A DNA stretch of 64,000 nucleotides from Desulfoferula mesophila (lineage in GTDB: Bacteria > Desulfobacterota > Desulfarculia > Desulfarculales > Desulfarculaceae), in assembly GCF_037076455.1 (NCBI RefSeq), contig NZ_AP028679.1, positions 2,309,501 through 2,373,500 on the forward strand, given 5' to 3'. The notes under the pieces were generated by a model, which saw only the letters and a list, made by a program, of their open reading frames with translations, did no database searches and was not told the origin of the DNA. The position numbers and the translations under genes are program-made. How positions within the stretch are numbered: position 1 is the first letter of the stretch; each line of letters opens with the position of its first letter. Below are positions 32,583 through 40,983 of this stretch, in pieces.

Positions 32583-34958
32583 ATGCGCCACCTGCCCCGC
32601 ATATTGCTCGGCCTCTTACTGGCCTCCCTACTGCTATGCGCCCCCGCTGGGGCGGCGGTGCGCGAATACACCCTGACCATCGCCAAAGAGCAGGTTAACC
32701 TCACCGGCAATCCGGTGGAGGCCATGACCGTCAACGGGGGCATCCCCGGCCCCACTTTGCGCTTTGTGGAAGGCGACACGGCCCGCATCCACGTACGCAA
32801 CCACATGGACGTGAACACCTCCATCCATTGGCACGGGGTGCTGGTGCCGCCGGGCATGGACGGCGTGCCGGACATCAGCTTCCCGCCCATCGCGGCCGGG
32901 ACCACCTTTACCTACGAGTTCCCCATCCGCCAGAGCGGCACCTACTGGTACCACTCCCACACCCGCTTGCAGGAGCAGCGCGGGGTCTACGGCTCCATCG
33001 TCATCGAGCCGCTTCATGCCAAGCACGTTGCCGATCGGGAGATGGTGGTGGTGCTCTCCGATTGGACCGATCACGACCCCGACTACGTCATGCACACCCT
33101 CAAGCGGGGCAGCGAGTGGTTCTCCCAGGCCAAGGGCTCCAAGCAGAGCCTTCTCGGCGCGGCCTCCCTGGGCATGCTGGGCGACTACCTGCAGCGCGAG
33201 ATGGGGCGCATGCCGCCCATGGACATCTCCGACGTGGCCTACGGTCGCTTCCTGGCCAACGGCAAGCCCATGAGCCAGGCTCCGGCCCAGCCCGGCGAGA
33301 CCATTCGCTTGCGCATCATCGACGGCTCCTCCACCACCTTCTTTCACCTGGAGTTCGCGGGCGGCCCCCTGACCATCATCGCGGCCGACGGCCAGGACGT
33401 GCAGCCGCTCAAGCAGCAGCGCCTGCTCATCGGGGTGGCCGAGACCTACGACGTGCTGGTGACCGTGCCCCAGGGCGGCTCCTTCGAGCTGCGGGCCACG
33501 GCCCACGACGGCTCCTCCTGGGCCTCGCTGTGGCTGGACCAGGGCACGCCCCACCCCGCCCCCACGGTGCCTCGGCCCAACCTCTACTACACCATGGGCC
33601 AGCCGACCCTGGGCAAGGTGCTGGCCCTGACCCCGGCGGGCAGCATGGGCATGAGCGACGCTATGGTGGAGGCGGGCAAGTTCGATCACCCCGGCATGAT
33701 GGGCGGAATGGGCGGCATGGACATGGGCCATGGCGCGGCCATGCCCGGCATGACGGGTCACGACAGCATGGACATGCCAAAGGCCGGCGAGGCGGGCATG
33801 AAGATGGGCGACACCGCAGCCCCCATGAAGATGGGCGCCCAAGCCGCTCCCATGAAGATGGCTCACTCGCCAAGCGCCATGGCCATGGCCCCTACCCCGC
33901 CGCCCAGCGGCACCCGCTGGGCCTATGACTTCGCCTTCCTGGGCGGCGATGTGGCTTCCTCGCCCAGCCTGGCCCACGACGGCGTGTCGCCCGAGCGGCC
34001 CTGGCCGCCCTATGCCCAGCTAAAGGCCACCCACTCCACCGCGTTCGCCCCCGACCGCAAGGTGCGCACCATCCGCCTGACCCTGGACGGCAACATGGAG
34101 CGCTACGTGTGGCTCATCAACAACCGCCCCCTGTCGGAGCAGGACGACATCCTGATCAAGCAGGGCGAGGTGGTGCGCTTCATCATGATCAACCGCACCA
34201 TGATGCACCATCCCATGCATCTGCACGGGCACTTCTTCCGGGTGATAAACGGCCAGGGGGATTACGCGCCGCTCAAGCACACCGTGGACGTGACCCCCAT
34301 GTCCACCACGGTCATCGAGTTCGACGCCAACGAAAAGGGCGACTGGTTTTTCCACTGCCACCTGCTCTACCACATGAAAGCGGGCATGGCCCGGCTGGTG
34401 CACTACCAGGGCTTCACCCCGCCGCCGGACGTCATGGCCGTGCGCCCCAACCTGTACCGCGAGTCCTGGTACCCCATGATCGAGGGCTCGCTCTTGAGCA
34501 ACATGAGCGAGGGCGTGGCCAGCCTGGCCTCCACCCGCAACGTGCTGTCCCTGGAATGGGAGGTGGGCTGGCAAAAGGTGGAGGACACCGAATGGGAGCT
34601 GATCCCCACCTGGGACTACCACTTGAACCGCTTCACCGCCTTGTTCATCGGCGGCGACTTTTTGGGGACTCAGAGCGATTTGGACACGGCCCGGGGCATC
34701 TTCGGGGTGAGCTATTTGCTCCCCTTCAACGTGGACTCGCGCCTGTGGGTGGATACCGACCTGGGAGGCCGGGTTGAGCTGGGCAAGGTGTTCGACCTCA
34801 CGCCGCGTCTGGCCCTTTACGGCAATTGGAGATATGATACCCACGAATTTTGGGAGGCCGAGGCGGGCCTCAGCTATATGATCACCAGCCACCTGTCGGT
34901 GGTGGGCCAGTGGAACTCGGACTACGGCTGGGGGGCTGGCCTGGGATTCAGCTTCTAG
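32583..34958 (+). CDS. Multicopper oxidase (CopA-type) fused to CopB-like outer-membrane barrel
   Basis: A 791-residue exported protein. After a signal peptide (cleavage near AGA-A, residue 24) comes a CopA-type laccase fold with copper ligands HWH at 82-84 and YHSH at 123-126, a Met/His-rich insert near residues 360-435 (repeats such as MGGMDMGHG and APMKM), and the C-terminal cluster MHLHGH (~545) and HCHLLYHM (~590). From about residue 620 the chain changes to alternating aromatic/polar strands typical of CopB and ends in Phe (GLGFSF), as outer-membrane barrels do. CopA and CopB are normally separate. Probable role: periplasmic Cu(I) oxidation and copper sequestration at the outer membrane. 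Confidence 0.88.
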   Translation: MRHLPRILLGLLLASLLLCAPAGAAVREYTLTIAKEQVNLTGNPVEAMTVNGGIPGPTLRFVEGDTARIHVRNHMDVNTSIHWHGVLVPPGMDGVPDISFPPIAAGTTFTYEFPIRQSGTYWYHSHTRLQEQRGVYGSIVIEPLHAKHVADREMVVVLSDWTDHDPDYVMHTLKRGSEWFSQAKGSKQSLLGAASLGMLGDYLQREMGRMPPMDISDVAYGRFLANGKPMSQAPAQPGETIRLRIIDGSSTTFFHLEFAGGPLTIIAADGQDVQPLKQQRLLIGVAETYDVLVTVPQGGSFELRATAHDGSSWASLWLDQGTPHPAPTVPRPNLYYTMGQPTLGKVLALTPAGSMGMSDAMVEAGKFDHPGMMGGMGGMDMGHGAAMPGMTGHDSMDMPKAGEAGMKMGDTAAPMKMGAQAAPMKMAHSPSAMAMAPTPPPSGTRWAYDFAFLGGDVASSPSLAHDGVSPERPWPPYAQLKATHSTAFAPDRKVRTIRLTLDGNMERYVWLINNRPLSEQDDILIKQGEVVRFIMINRTMMHHPMHLHGHFFRVINGQGDYAPLKHTVDVTPMSTTVIEFDANEKGDWFFHCHLLYHMKAGMARLVHYQGFTPPPDVMAVRPNLYRESWYPMIEGSLLSNMSEGVASLASTRNVLSLEWEVGWQKVEDTEWELIPTWDYHLNRFTALFIGGDFLGTQSDLDTARGIFGVSYLLPFNVDSRLWVDTDLGGRVELGKVFDLTPRLALYGNWRYDTHEFWEAEAGLSYMITSHLSVVGQWNSDYGWGAGLGFSF

Positions 34959-34991
34959 AGCGGCGCGGCCGCATTGCGCAAGGAGAGCAAG

Positions 34992-35363
34992 GTGTCACCT
35001 GAGCGGGATTCCAAGTGGGGCGATCTGGTGTCCGAGGCCAAGCGGGAGCGGGCCCAGCGGGAGAGGTCTTACCGGGAGCAGGCCCTGAAGCTGTTCCCCC
35101 ACGTGTGCGGCCGTTGCGGCCGGGAGTTCAGCGGCAAGCGCCTGAGCGAGCTGACCGTGCACCACAAGGATAGCGACCACAACAACAACCCGGCCGACGG
35201 CAGCAACTGGGAGTTGTTGTGCATCTATTGTCACGACAACGAGCACCAACGCGACGCGGTGGCCCAAGCCTACGAGGAACCGGCCCCGGAGCAGTCCAAG
35301 GGCGCGGACACCACCTTCAAGGCCTTTGCCGGGTTGGCCGATCTGCTCAAGGACAAGAAGTAG
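34992..35363 (+). CDS. YajD-type HNH nuclease
   Basis: A 123-residue HNH protein. CGRCG and CIYCH form the zinc knuckles and VHHKDSDHNNNPADGSNWELLC is the His-His-Asn catalytic region (HHKD and N). Length and motif match the YajD family, whose biological role is uncertain. GTG at 34992 follows AAGGAG with a 7-base gap; a TTG at 34974 is upstream in frame. It closely follows the copper oxidase gene. Confidence 0.85.
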   Translation: MSPERDSKWGDLVSEAKRERAQRERSYREQALKLFPHVCGRCGREFSGKRLSELTVHHKDSDHNNNPADGSNWELLCIYCHDNEHQRDAVAQAYEEPAPEQSKGADTTFKAFAGLADLLKDKK

Positions 35364-35407
35364 CAAATACAACAAACCGAACCGAAGTAAATTTTTGGGA
35401 GAGCAAA

Positions 35408-36076
35408 ATTCGTATCGCCACCTGGAATTGCTGCCGCGGTGACTACCTGAAAAAACGCGACGCAGTTATGGCATACACGCCGGACCTGACTATCGTCCAA
35501 GAGGCGCGTAAGGTAAAGACCACGGGCCTACCAGATATTTGGCGCGGACCGTCCCCCAACAATGGAATTTCTGTAATACCAGGAGACGATGTCAGGGTGG
35601 AGTTTTGCCACCAAAAGGAAAATGTTCTGTGGTCGATCATCCCGTTGGAAATTTCAGGAAAGCAAGATTTCCATGCCCTCGGGGTTTGGACCAGAAAAGA
35701 ACATGGCTACATGAATTCCTTAAAAACCGCTCTCACCTCGTATCGAGATTTTCTATCTGCGGCTCCCTGTGTGGTGCTGGGCGATTTTAATTGCAGCGCC
35801 ATTTGGGATAATAGTGCGGCAGGTTTCAGTCCTTTGGCAAACATATTGGAAGGGGACTTAGGCCTAAAGAGCGCCTATCACTCTTTCTATGGCGAGCAAT
35901 ATGGAGAGGAAACAAGGCCGACCTTTTATTTTCGTTGGAGTGCCTCCAAGCCATTCCATATCGATTACTGTTTTGTTCCCTCCGACTGGAACATTCTTTC
36001 CGTCGAAGTTGGATCATACGATGGTTGGGCATTATTGAGCGACCACAGGCCGCTCATTATAGACGTGGATATGTGA
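35408..36076 (+). CDS. Endonuclease/exonuclease/phosphatase-family protein, apparent ATT start
   Basis: A 222-residue EEP-fold protein. Landmarks in order: RIATWNCCRGD (metal-site Asn), VQEARK (Glu), VVLGDFNC (Asp-x-Asn), FHIDYCF and LLSDHRPL (Ser-Asp-His). No ATG, GTG or TTG lies between the preceding stop and RIATWN. ATT at 35408 stands exactly where related proteins have Met, with GGGAG six bases upstream. A start at 35219 would run out of frame through the HNH gene and give a non-conserved N-terminus. Base usage is more AT-rich than flanking housekeeping genes. It may be a defence or DNA-repair nuclease, or a gene partly disabled by an ATG to ATT change. Confidence 0.75.
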   Translation: MRIATWNCCRGDYLKKRDAVMAYTPDLTIVQEARKVKTTGLPDIWRGPSPNNGISVIPGDDVRVEFCHQKENVLWSIIPLEISGKQDFHALGVWTRKEHGYMNSLKTALTSYRDFLSAAPCVVLGDFNCSAIWDNSAAGFSPLANILEGDLGLKSAYHSFYGEQYGEETRPTFYFRWSASKPFHIDYCFVPSDWNILSVEVGSYDGWALLSDHRPLIIDVDM

Positions 36077-36136
36077 GTTAGGGTTCATAACCCCATTCAA
36101 AAACCGATATTATTAGTCCTCGCTGCTTTTCCAACC

Positions 36137-36213
36137 TCACCCCGTCTCCGCTAGCCCCAGCCGCCGACCCCAGCGACGGATGGCCTCTTTTTTCACCGGG
36201 GCTAATTTCTCAC
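36137..36213 (-). pseudogene. Remnant copy of the recG 3' end
   Basis: Positions 36156-36213 match 37222-37279 (the end of intact recG) at 55 of 58 bases. All three differences are synonymous in the RecG reading frame, which reads EKLAPVKKEAIRRWGRRLGL and then AETG and a stop. The frame is closed by a stop upstream, so no protein is made. Synonymous-only change implies the fragment descends from a functional recG allele and not from long decay. Confidence 0.85.
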
Positions 36214-36284
36214 AACCTGGCTCTCCCAAAAAACCTTATGATCCCTCCCCTCAGCCCTACCCCGCCAAAAGAGTATGCGCCCTT

Positions 36285-36311
36285 CCAATTAATATTCACT
36301 AATTTAATTGG
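36285..36311 (+). promoter_or_regulatory. CCAATTAA-N11-TTAATTGG inverted repeat upstream of peroxiredoxin
   Basis: Perfect 8-base arms at 36285-36292 and 36304-36311 in an AT-rich promoter region about 105 bases before the start codon. Size and symmetry suit a dimeric regulator such as a LysR/OxyR or Fur/PerR type; identity is not determinable by eye. Confidence 0.45.
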
Positions 36312-36415
36312 TATTAACTAATAGACAACTTTGATTCCTAACTTTAGCCTTTAAAAAGGCCGGTTTTTTGTAGCCTATTCCTGCCCAATCAAACTCCCCA
36401 GGCAAAGAGGAACTT

Positions 36416-37138
36416 ATGCCCAAAGAAAAATCAGTTGGTTGCGCCACCCCTACCGGTGGTCTGGTGGGAGAGCCCCAAGCAAACCAACCGCAACAATCCA
36501 ACCAACCCGCGGCTCCGGAGGCCCCTAAAATGATGCAAATCGGTAAAAAGGCCCCTGATTTCAACGCCCCCTGCTATTACCAGGGCAAGTTCGCCTCCGT
36601 CCAGTTGAGCGAATACCTGGGCAAGTGGGTGGTGCTTTGCTTCTATCCCGGCGACTTTACCTTTGTCTGCGCCACCGAGGTTTCAGCCTTGGCCGCCAAA
36701 TACCAAGACTTCCAGGATTTGGGGGTGGAGGTGCTTTCCATGAGCGTGGACTCGCCCTTTGTGCACAAAATGTGGCAGGAGCATGAGCTGTGCAAGATCG
36801 TGGACGGCGGCGTGCCTTTCCCCATGCTCAGCGACGGCTCGGGCCAAGTGGGCGCGGCCTTTGGCGTGTATGACGCCGAAGGCGGGGTGGACGTGCGTGG
36901 CCGCTTCCTCATCGATCCCGACGGCGTGGTGCAGGCCATGGAGGTGATCACTCCCTCCGTGGGCCGCAACGTTGCCGAGACCCTGCGCCAGATCAAGGCC
37001 TTCCAATTGGTGCGCGAGAGCGGCGACACCAAGGTGACCCCCTCCGGCTGGAAGCCCGGCAAGACGGTGCTGACGCCCGGTGAGGATCTGGTGGGCAACG
37101 TGTGGAAGGAGTGGAAGCTGGAAGACGCTTTCAACTAG
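36416..37138 (+). CDS. Peroxiredoxin (AhpC/Prx1 type) with N-terminal extension
   Basis: Thiol peroxidase of 240 residues. Peroxidatic cysteine C85 lies in PGDFTFVCATE (P-x3-T-x2-C). The usual C-terminal VCP resolving cysteine is absent: the tail reads WKPGKTVLTPGEDLVG. Other cysteines (9, 53, 75, 126) could resolve, so the mechanism may be 1-Cys or atypical 2-Cys. An additional Gln/Pro-rich N-terminus of about 38 residues precedes the thioredoxin-fold start (MQIGKKAPDF). Start at 36416 follows GAGG. It stands alone between the recG remnant and recG, far from the PerR cluster. Confidence 0.92.
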   Translation: MPKEKSVGCATPTGGLVGEPQANQPQQSNQPAAPEAPKMMQIGKKAPDFNAPCYYQGKFASVQLSEYLGKWVVLCFYPGDFTFVCATEVSALAAKYQDFQDLGVEVLSMSVDSPFVHKMWQEHELCKIVDGGVPFPMLSDGSGQVGAAFGVYDAEGGVDVRGRFLIDPDGVVQAMEVITPSVGRNVAETLRQIKAFQLVRESGDTKVTPSGWKPGKTVLTPGEDLVGNVWKEWKLEDAFN

Positions 37139-37161
37139 ATCGCAACAGAATTTTTGATCAA

Positions 37162-37199
37162 CACGGGGTGGTGGCGGGCTGGGCCCACGCCGCCCCGTG
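37162..37199. terminator. Convergent terminator between peroxiredoxin and recG
   Basis: CACGGGG (37162-37168) pairs with CCCCGTG (37193-37199), with an inner GGGC/GGCCC-like pairing region. On the plus strand it is followed by GCTTTAGCTTT. It is placed between convergent genes and could serve both. Confidence 0.6.
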
Positions 37200-37202
37200 G
37201 CT

Positions 37203-39317
37203 TTAGCTTTCCCCTGCCAATCCCAGCCGTCGACCCCAGCGACGGATGGCCTCTTTTTTCACCGGAGCCAATTTCTCACCGGCCAGCTCCGGGTCTTCGG
37301 CCAGCCATGCGGCGATGATCTCCCGCAGCCGGGGCACCTGCTCGGCGTCCTTTTCCCAGCGGGCCACCCGGAAGGGCGGCAGGCCGGACTGGCGCTGGCC
37401 CATGGCCTCGCCCGGCCCGCGCAAATGCAAATCCGCCTCGGCGATCTCTCGGCCATCGCTGGTGCGGGCCAGCACGGCCAGGCGCTGCTGGGCCAAGTCG
37501 CCGGGGTTGGGCCCGGCCACCAAAATGCAGCGTCCCGGCTTGGCTCCCCGCCCCACCCGGCCCCTAAGTTGGTGCAGCTGGCTCAGGCCGAAGCGCTCGG
37601 CTCCCAGCACGATCATCAAGGTGGCCTCGGGTACGTCCACCCCCACCTCCACCACGGTGGTGGCCACCAGCACTTGGCTCTCGCCCGCGCGGAAGCGGGC
37701 CAGCGCCGCTTGTTGTTCCGGGCCGTCCATGCGCCCATGCAACAGCTCCACCCTATGCTGGGGGAAATAGCGGGCCAGGTTGCGGGCCGTGGCCACCGCG
37801 TCCTGGGCCTCGATCTTGTCCGAGGCCTCCACCAGGGGGCAGATCACGTAGGCCTGCTCACCCCGCTCCAGCACCCGGGCCAGCTCGTCCACCGCGGCCT
37901 TGCGGTGGGCAAACTCCAGCAGCATGGTGGCCACCTGGTGGGGGCCCTGGGGCCGCTGGGGCAGGTCGCTGATCTCCAAATGCCCGGCCAGGGCCAGGGC
38001 CAGGGTGCGGGGAATGGGGGTGGCCGAGAGCACCAGCAAGTGGGGGCTCCGGGCCTTGGCGGCCAGGGACATCCGCTGGTGCACCCCGAAGCGGTGCTGC
38101 TCGTCGATGATCACCAGGCCCAGGTTGGCGAAAGAAAGCCTCTGCCCCAAAAGGGCGTGGGTGCCCACCAAGACCTGGGCTCCGCCCTGGGCGGCGTCTT
38201 GGCGGGCGGCCTGATCGGCTCCGTTGCCCCCGCCCACGGCCAAGGCCACGCCGACCCCCAGGGGCTCCAAATAGCGGCTCAGGGTGGCCAGGTGCTGGCG
38301 GGCCAGCACCTCGGTGGGGGCCATCACCGCCACCTGGGCCCCGGCCTCCACCGCCAGGCAGGCGGCGGCGGCTGCCACCACCGTCTTGCCGGTGCCCACG
38401 TCGCCGCAGAGCAGGCGGCCCATGGGGTGGGCTTGGGCCAAATCGCCCTGGATCAGCTCCACCGCCTCGCGCTGGCCGGGGGTAAGCTCAAACGGCAGCG
38501 CCTTCAGCATCCCGGCCAACAGGGCGCCCGGCGGGTCCAAGGCCTGGGCCGGCGAGGCCTCCCGGCGGCGGCGCTTGAGCACCAGGCCCAGCTCGAAGTA
38601 CAGCAGCTCGTTGACGGCCAGGGCCCCACGCCAGGGCGCCTCTTGGGGGTCCAGGTCCAGCGGCTGGGCGTCGTGGGGCGGCTGGTGGGCCCGGCTCAGG
38701 GCCTCGCCGGCCGCCAGAGGGTAGAGATCGGCGGGCAGCAGCCCGGCCAGGGGGTCGGGGATCAGCGGGGCGCTGCGTGCCAGCATCTCGCCCATGAAGC
38801 GGCGCACCGTGCCCGCGCCCACCCCTTCCACTTCGGGATACACCGGCACGATGCGCCCCACCGAGGGGTGGTCCGGGCCCACGTCCGGCGCGCGGTACAG
38901 CTCGGGGTGGATCATCTGGGCCTCGCCCCGTTGGCCCAGGCTCACCTCGCCCACCGCGAAAAGTTCGTCACCGGCAGCGAAACTCTCCAAATGGGCCCGT
39001 TTGAAACGAAACCACAAGCAGGTGAGCAGGCCGGAAGAATCCTCCAGGGTCAGGCGAAACACCTTGCCCTTTTTGCCCAACAGGCCGCCGCCTTTCACCC
39101 GGCCACGCACCACGGCCAGGCGGCCTTCCTCCAACTCCGCCACCGGGGTGGGGGTGCGGCGGTCCTGGTAGCGGGCTGGCAAAAAGAACAGCCCGTCGCC
39201 CCAGGTCTTGATGCCCCTCCCGGCCAGGCGCTGGGCCGTAACCGGGCCCACGCCGCCCAGGGCGGCCAAGGACGAGGCCAAAAGAGGCAAATCAAAAGGG
39301 GTCACCGAGGCTTGCAA
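37203..39317 (-). CDS. recG: ATP-dependent DNA helicase RecG
   Basis: Branch-migration helicase for stalled forks, 704 residues. N-terminal wedge/OB region starts near GGVGPVTAQRLAGRGI, Walker A is GDVGTGKT, the DEAH-type box is DEQHRFGVHQR, followed by SATPIPRTLA, and the C-terminal helicase motifs include VGVDVPEATLM, QLRGRVGRG and TSDGREIAEADL. The C-terminal TRG region is intact. Length is normal. Its last 58 bases are duplicated about 1 kb downstream. Confidence 0.97.
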   Translation of the reverse strand: MQASVTPFDLPLLASSLAALGGVGPVTAQRLAGRGIKTWGDGLFFLPARYQDRRTPTPVAELEEGRLAVVRGRVKGGGLLGKKGKVFRLTLEDSSGLLTCLWFRFKRAHLESFAAGDELFAVGEVSLGQRGEAQMIHPELYRAPDVGPDHPSVGRIVPVYPEVEGVGAGTVRRFMGEMLARSAPLIPDPLAGLLPADLYPLAAGEALSRAHQPPHDAQPLDLDPQEAPWRGALAVNELLYFELGLVLKRRRREASPAQALDPPGALLAGMLKALPFELTPGQREAVELIQGDLAQAHPMGRLLCGDVGTGKTVVAAAAACLAVEAGAQVAVMAPTEVLARQHLATLSRYLEPLGVGVALAVGGGNGADQAARQDAAQGGAQVLVGTHALLGQRLSFANLGLVIIDEQHRFGVHQRMSLAAKARSPHLLVLSATPIPRTLALALAGHLEISDLPQRPQGPHQVATMLLEFAHRKAAVDELARVLERGEQAYVICPLVEASDKIEAQDAVATARNLARYFPQHRVELLHGRMDGPEQQAALARFRAGESQVLVATTVVEVGVDVPEATLMIVLGAERFGLSQLHQLRGRVGRGAKPGRCILVAGPNPGDLAQQRLAVLARTSDGREIAEADLHLRGPGEAMGQRQSGLPPFRVARWEKDAEQVPRLREIIAAWLAEDPELAGEKLAPVKKEAIRRWGRRLGLAGES

Positions 39318-39475
39318 AGCATCTCCAGGAAAAAAGGACTCCTGTATTTCTGCCCTGCCGAGGGCCCCGCGTCAAGCCCATGGCCCTGCTTTATGCTGAC
39401 CGGGTTTTCTGCTAAGGTTAAGCCGCGTATTTCATGAGGGCTAAGGCCGGGTTAAACACGAGGAGATTTGGGCCC

Positions 39476-40522
39476 ATGAGCCAGGACGACCGCTACCGCG
39501 AAGCCGGGGTAGACATAGAAAAAGCCGACCAGTTCATCAAAAATATCGGCAAGATGGTCAAATCGACCCACAGCAAACAGGTTCTGGGCGGCCTGGGTGG
39601 CTTTTCGGGCCTGTTTTCCCTGGCCGGTTTGGCCGGAGACGACCCGGTGTTGGTTAGCTCCACCGACGGGGTGGGCACTAAGCTCAAGATCGCCTTCATG
39701 ACCGACAAGCACGACACCATCGGCATCGACATGGTGGCCATGGTGGTCAACGACATCGTGGTCACCGGAGCTCAGCCGCTGTTCCTGCTGGACTACCTGG
39801 CCACCGGCCGCCTGGAACTGGGAGTGGCCGAGGCGGTGTTGGCCGGGGTGGTGCAGGGCTGCCGCCAGGCGGGCTGCGCCCTATTGGGCGGCGAGACCGC
39901 CGAGATGCCGGGCATGTATCCGGACGGCGAGTACGACCTGGCCGGTTTCGCGGTGGGCCTGGTGGACCGGCCCCAAATCATCGACGGCTCGGGGGTGACC
40001 CCCGGCGCAGTGGTGGTGGGGCTGGCCAGCAGCGGCCTGCACTCCAACGGCTTCTCCCTGGTGCGCAAGATCGTGTTCGAGGAGCTGGGCCTGGCGGTGA
40101 CCGATACCGCCGAGGGCCTGGAGCACAGCGTGGGCCACACCCTGCTCACCCCCACCCGCATCTACGTAAAGCCGGTGCTGGCGGTGCGCGACAACTTCGA
40201 TCTTTTGGCCGCGGCCCACATCACCGGCGGCGGCCTGCTGGAAAACCTGCCCCGGGTGCTGCCCGCGGGCTGCCGGGCGGTGATCGACGAGGGCTCCTGG
40301 CCGGTGCCCCCGGTGTTCGCCTGGCTGCAAAACGCCGGCGGCCTGAGCCAGCGGGAGATGACCCGCACCTTCAACTGGGGCCTGGGCATGGCCCTGGTGG
40401 TGCCCGCCGAGCAGGCGGCCGAGGTGATCGCCCTGCTCCAGGAAAAGGGCGAGCAGGCCTTTGTGGTGGGGCGCATCGAGCCCCGCCAGGACGGCCAGCC
40501 CCTGGTGGAGGTGCGGGGGTGA
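39476..40522 (+). CDS. purM: Phosphoribosylformylglycinamidine cyclo-ligase (AIR synthetase)
   Basis: Purine synthesis enzyme, 348 residues. Landmarks: YREAGVDIEKAD start, STDGVGTKLKIA, GGETAEMPGMY, SGLHSNGFSLVRK and HITGGGLLENLPR. ATG 39476 follows AGGAG and begins the conserved region; a longer frame to 39434 is not supported. The next gene overlaps by GTGA. Confidence 0.97.
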   Translation: MSQDDRYREAGVDIEKADQFIKNIGKMVKSTHSKQVLGGLGGFSGLFSLAGLAGDDPVLVSSTDGVGTKLKIAFMTDKHDTIGIDMVAMVVNDIVVTGAQPLFLLDYLATGRLELGVAEAVLAGVVQGCRQAGCALLGGETAEMPGMYPDGEYDLAGFAVGLVDRPQIIDGSGVTPGAVVVGLASSGLHSNGFSLVRKIVFEELGLAVTDTAEGLEHSVGHTLLTPTRIYVKPVLAVRDNFDLLAAAHITGGGLLENLPRVLPAGCRAVIDEGSWPVPPVFAWLQNAGGLSQREMTRTFNWGLGMALVVPAEQAAEVIALLQEKGEQAFVVGRIEPRQDGQPLVEVRG

Positions 40523-40983
40523 TCCTGGTCTCCGCCTGCCTCATGGGCCACCGGGTGCGCTACGACGGCCGCCACAGCCGCTGTGACCAGGTGCGGGGCT
40601 TGCTGGCCGGTGAGCCGGTGCTGGCCCTGTGCCCCGAGGTGTTGGGCGGCCTGGGCACCCCCCGGCCCCCGGCCCGCTTCGTGGGGGCCTGCTTCGGCCG
40701 CGAGGGGGAAGACCTCTTGGCGGGCCGAGCCCGGTTGGTCAACGACCAGGGCCGGGACGTGAGCCTGGCTTTTGCCCAGGGGGCGCGCGTGGCCGCCGAA
40801 CTGTGCGCCCGCCACGGGGTGCGCCTGGCCCTCTTGAAAGACCGCTCGCCCTCCTGCGGTTGGGACCCTGAAGGGGTCAATCCCCAGGGCGGGCCGGGCC
40901 AGGGCGTGTTGGCCGCCTTGCTCAGACAAATGGGCATAACCGTGCGCGAGGTCCGCTCCGGGGCCCGGGGCGAGAGGCGCTAA
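40519..40983 (+). CDS. DUF523-family protein
   Basis: A 154-residue protein of the DUF523 family: start ILVSACLMGHRVRYDG, then LCPEVLGGLGTPRPP and LKDRSPSCG. Conserved cysteines at SACLMG, LCPE and SPSCG suggest metal or Fe-S binding. Biochemical role is not established. It overlaps purM by GTGA and the next gene by TAATG. Confidence 0.88.
   Translation: MILVSACLMGHRVRYDGRHSRCDQVRGLLAGEPVLALCPEVLGGLGTPRPPARFVGACFGREGEDLLAGRARLVNDQGRDVSLAFAQGARVAAELCARHGVRLALLKDRSPSCGWDPEGVNPQGGPGQGVLAALLRQMGITVREVRSGARGERR

Larger units (their letters stand above)
36077..36415. other. Intergenic region with recG remnant and peroxiredoxin promoter
   Basis: About 340 bases with no intact gene. The left part carries a diverged copy of the recG 3' end on the minus strand (36137-36213), the right part is AT-rich and holds a 27-base inverted repeat before the peroxiredoxin gene. 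I see no tRNA, integrase or IS end. Confidence 0.7.

Noticed and set aside
37197-39437. 746-codon plus-strand frame opposite recG
   Set aside because: RecG motifs are continuous on the minus strand; the plus frame is a shadow.
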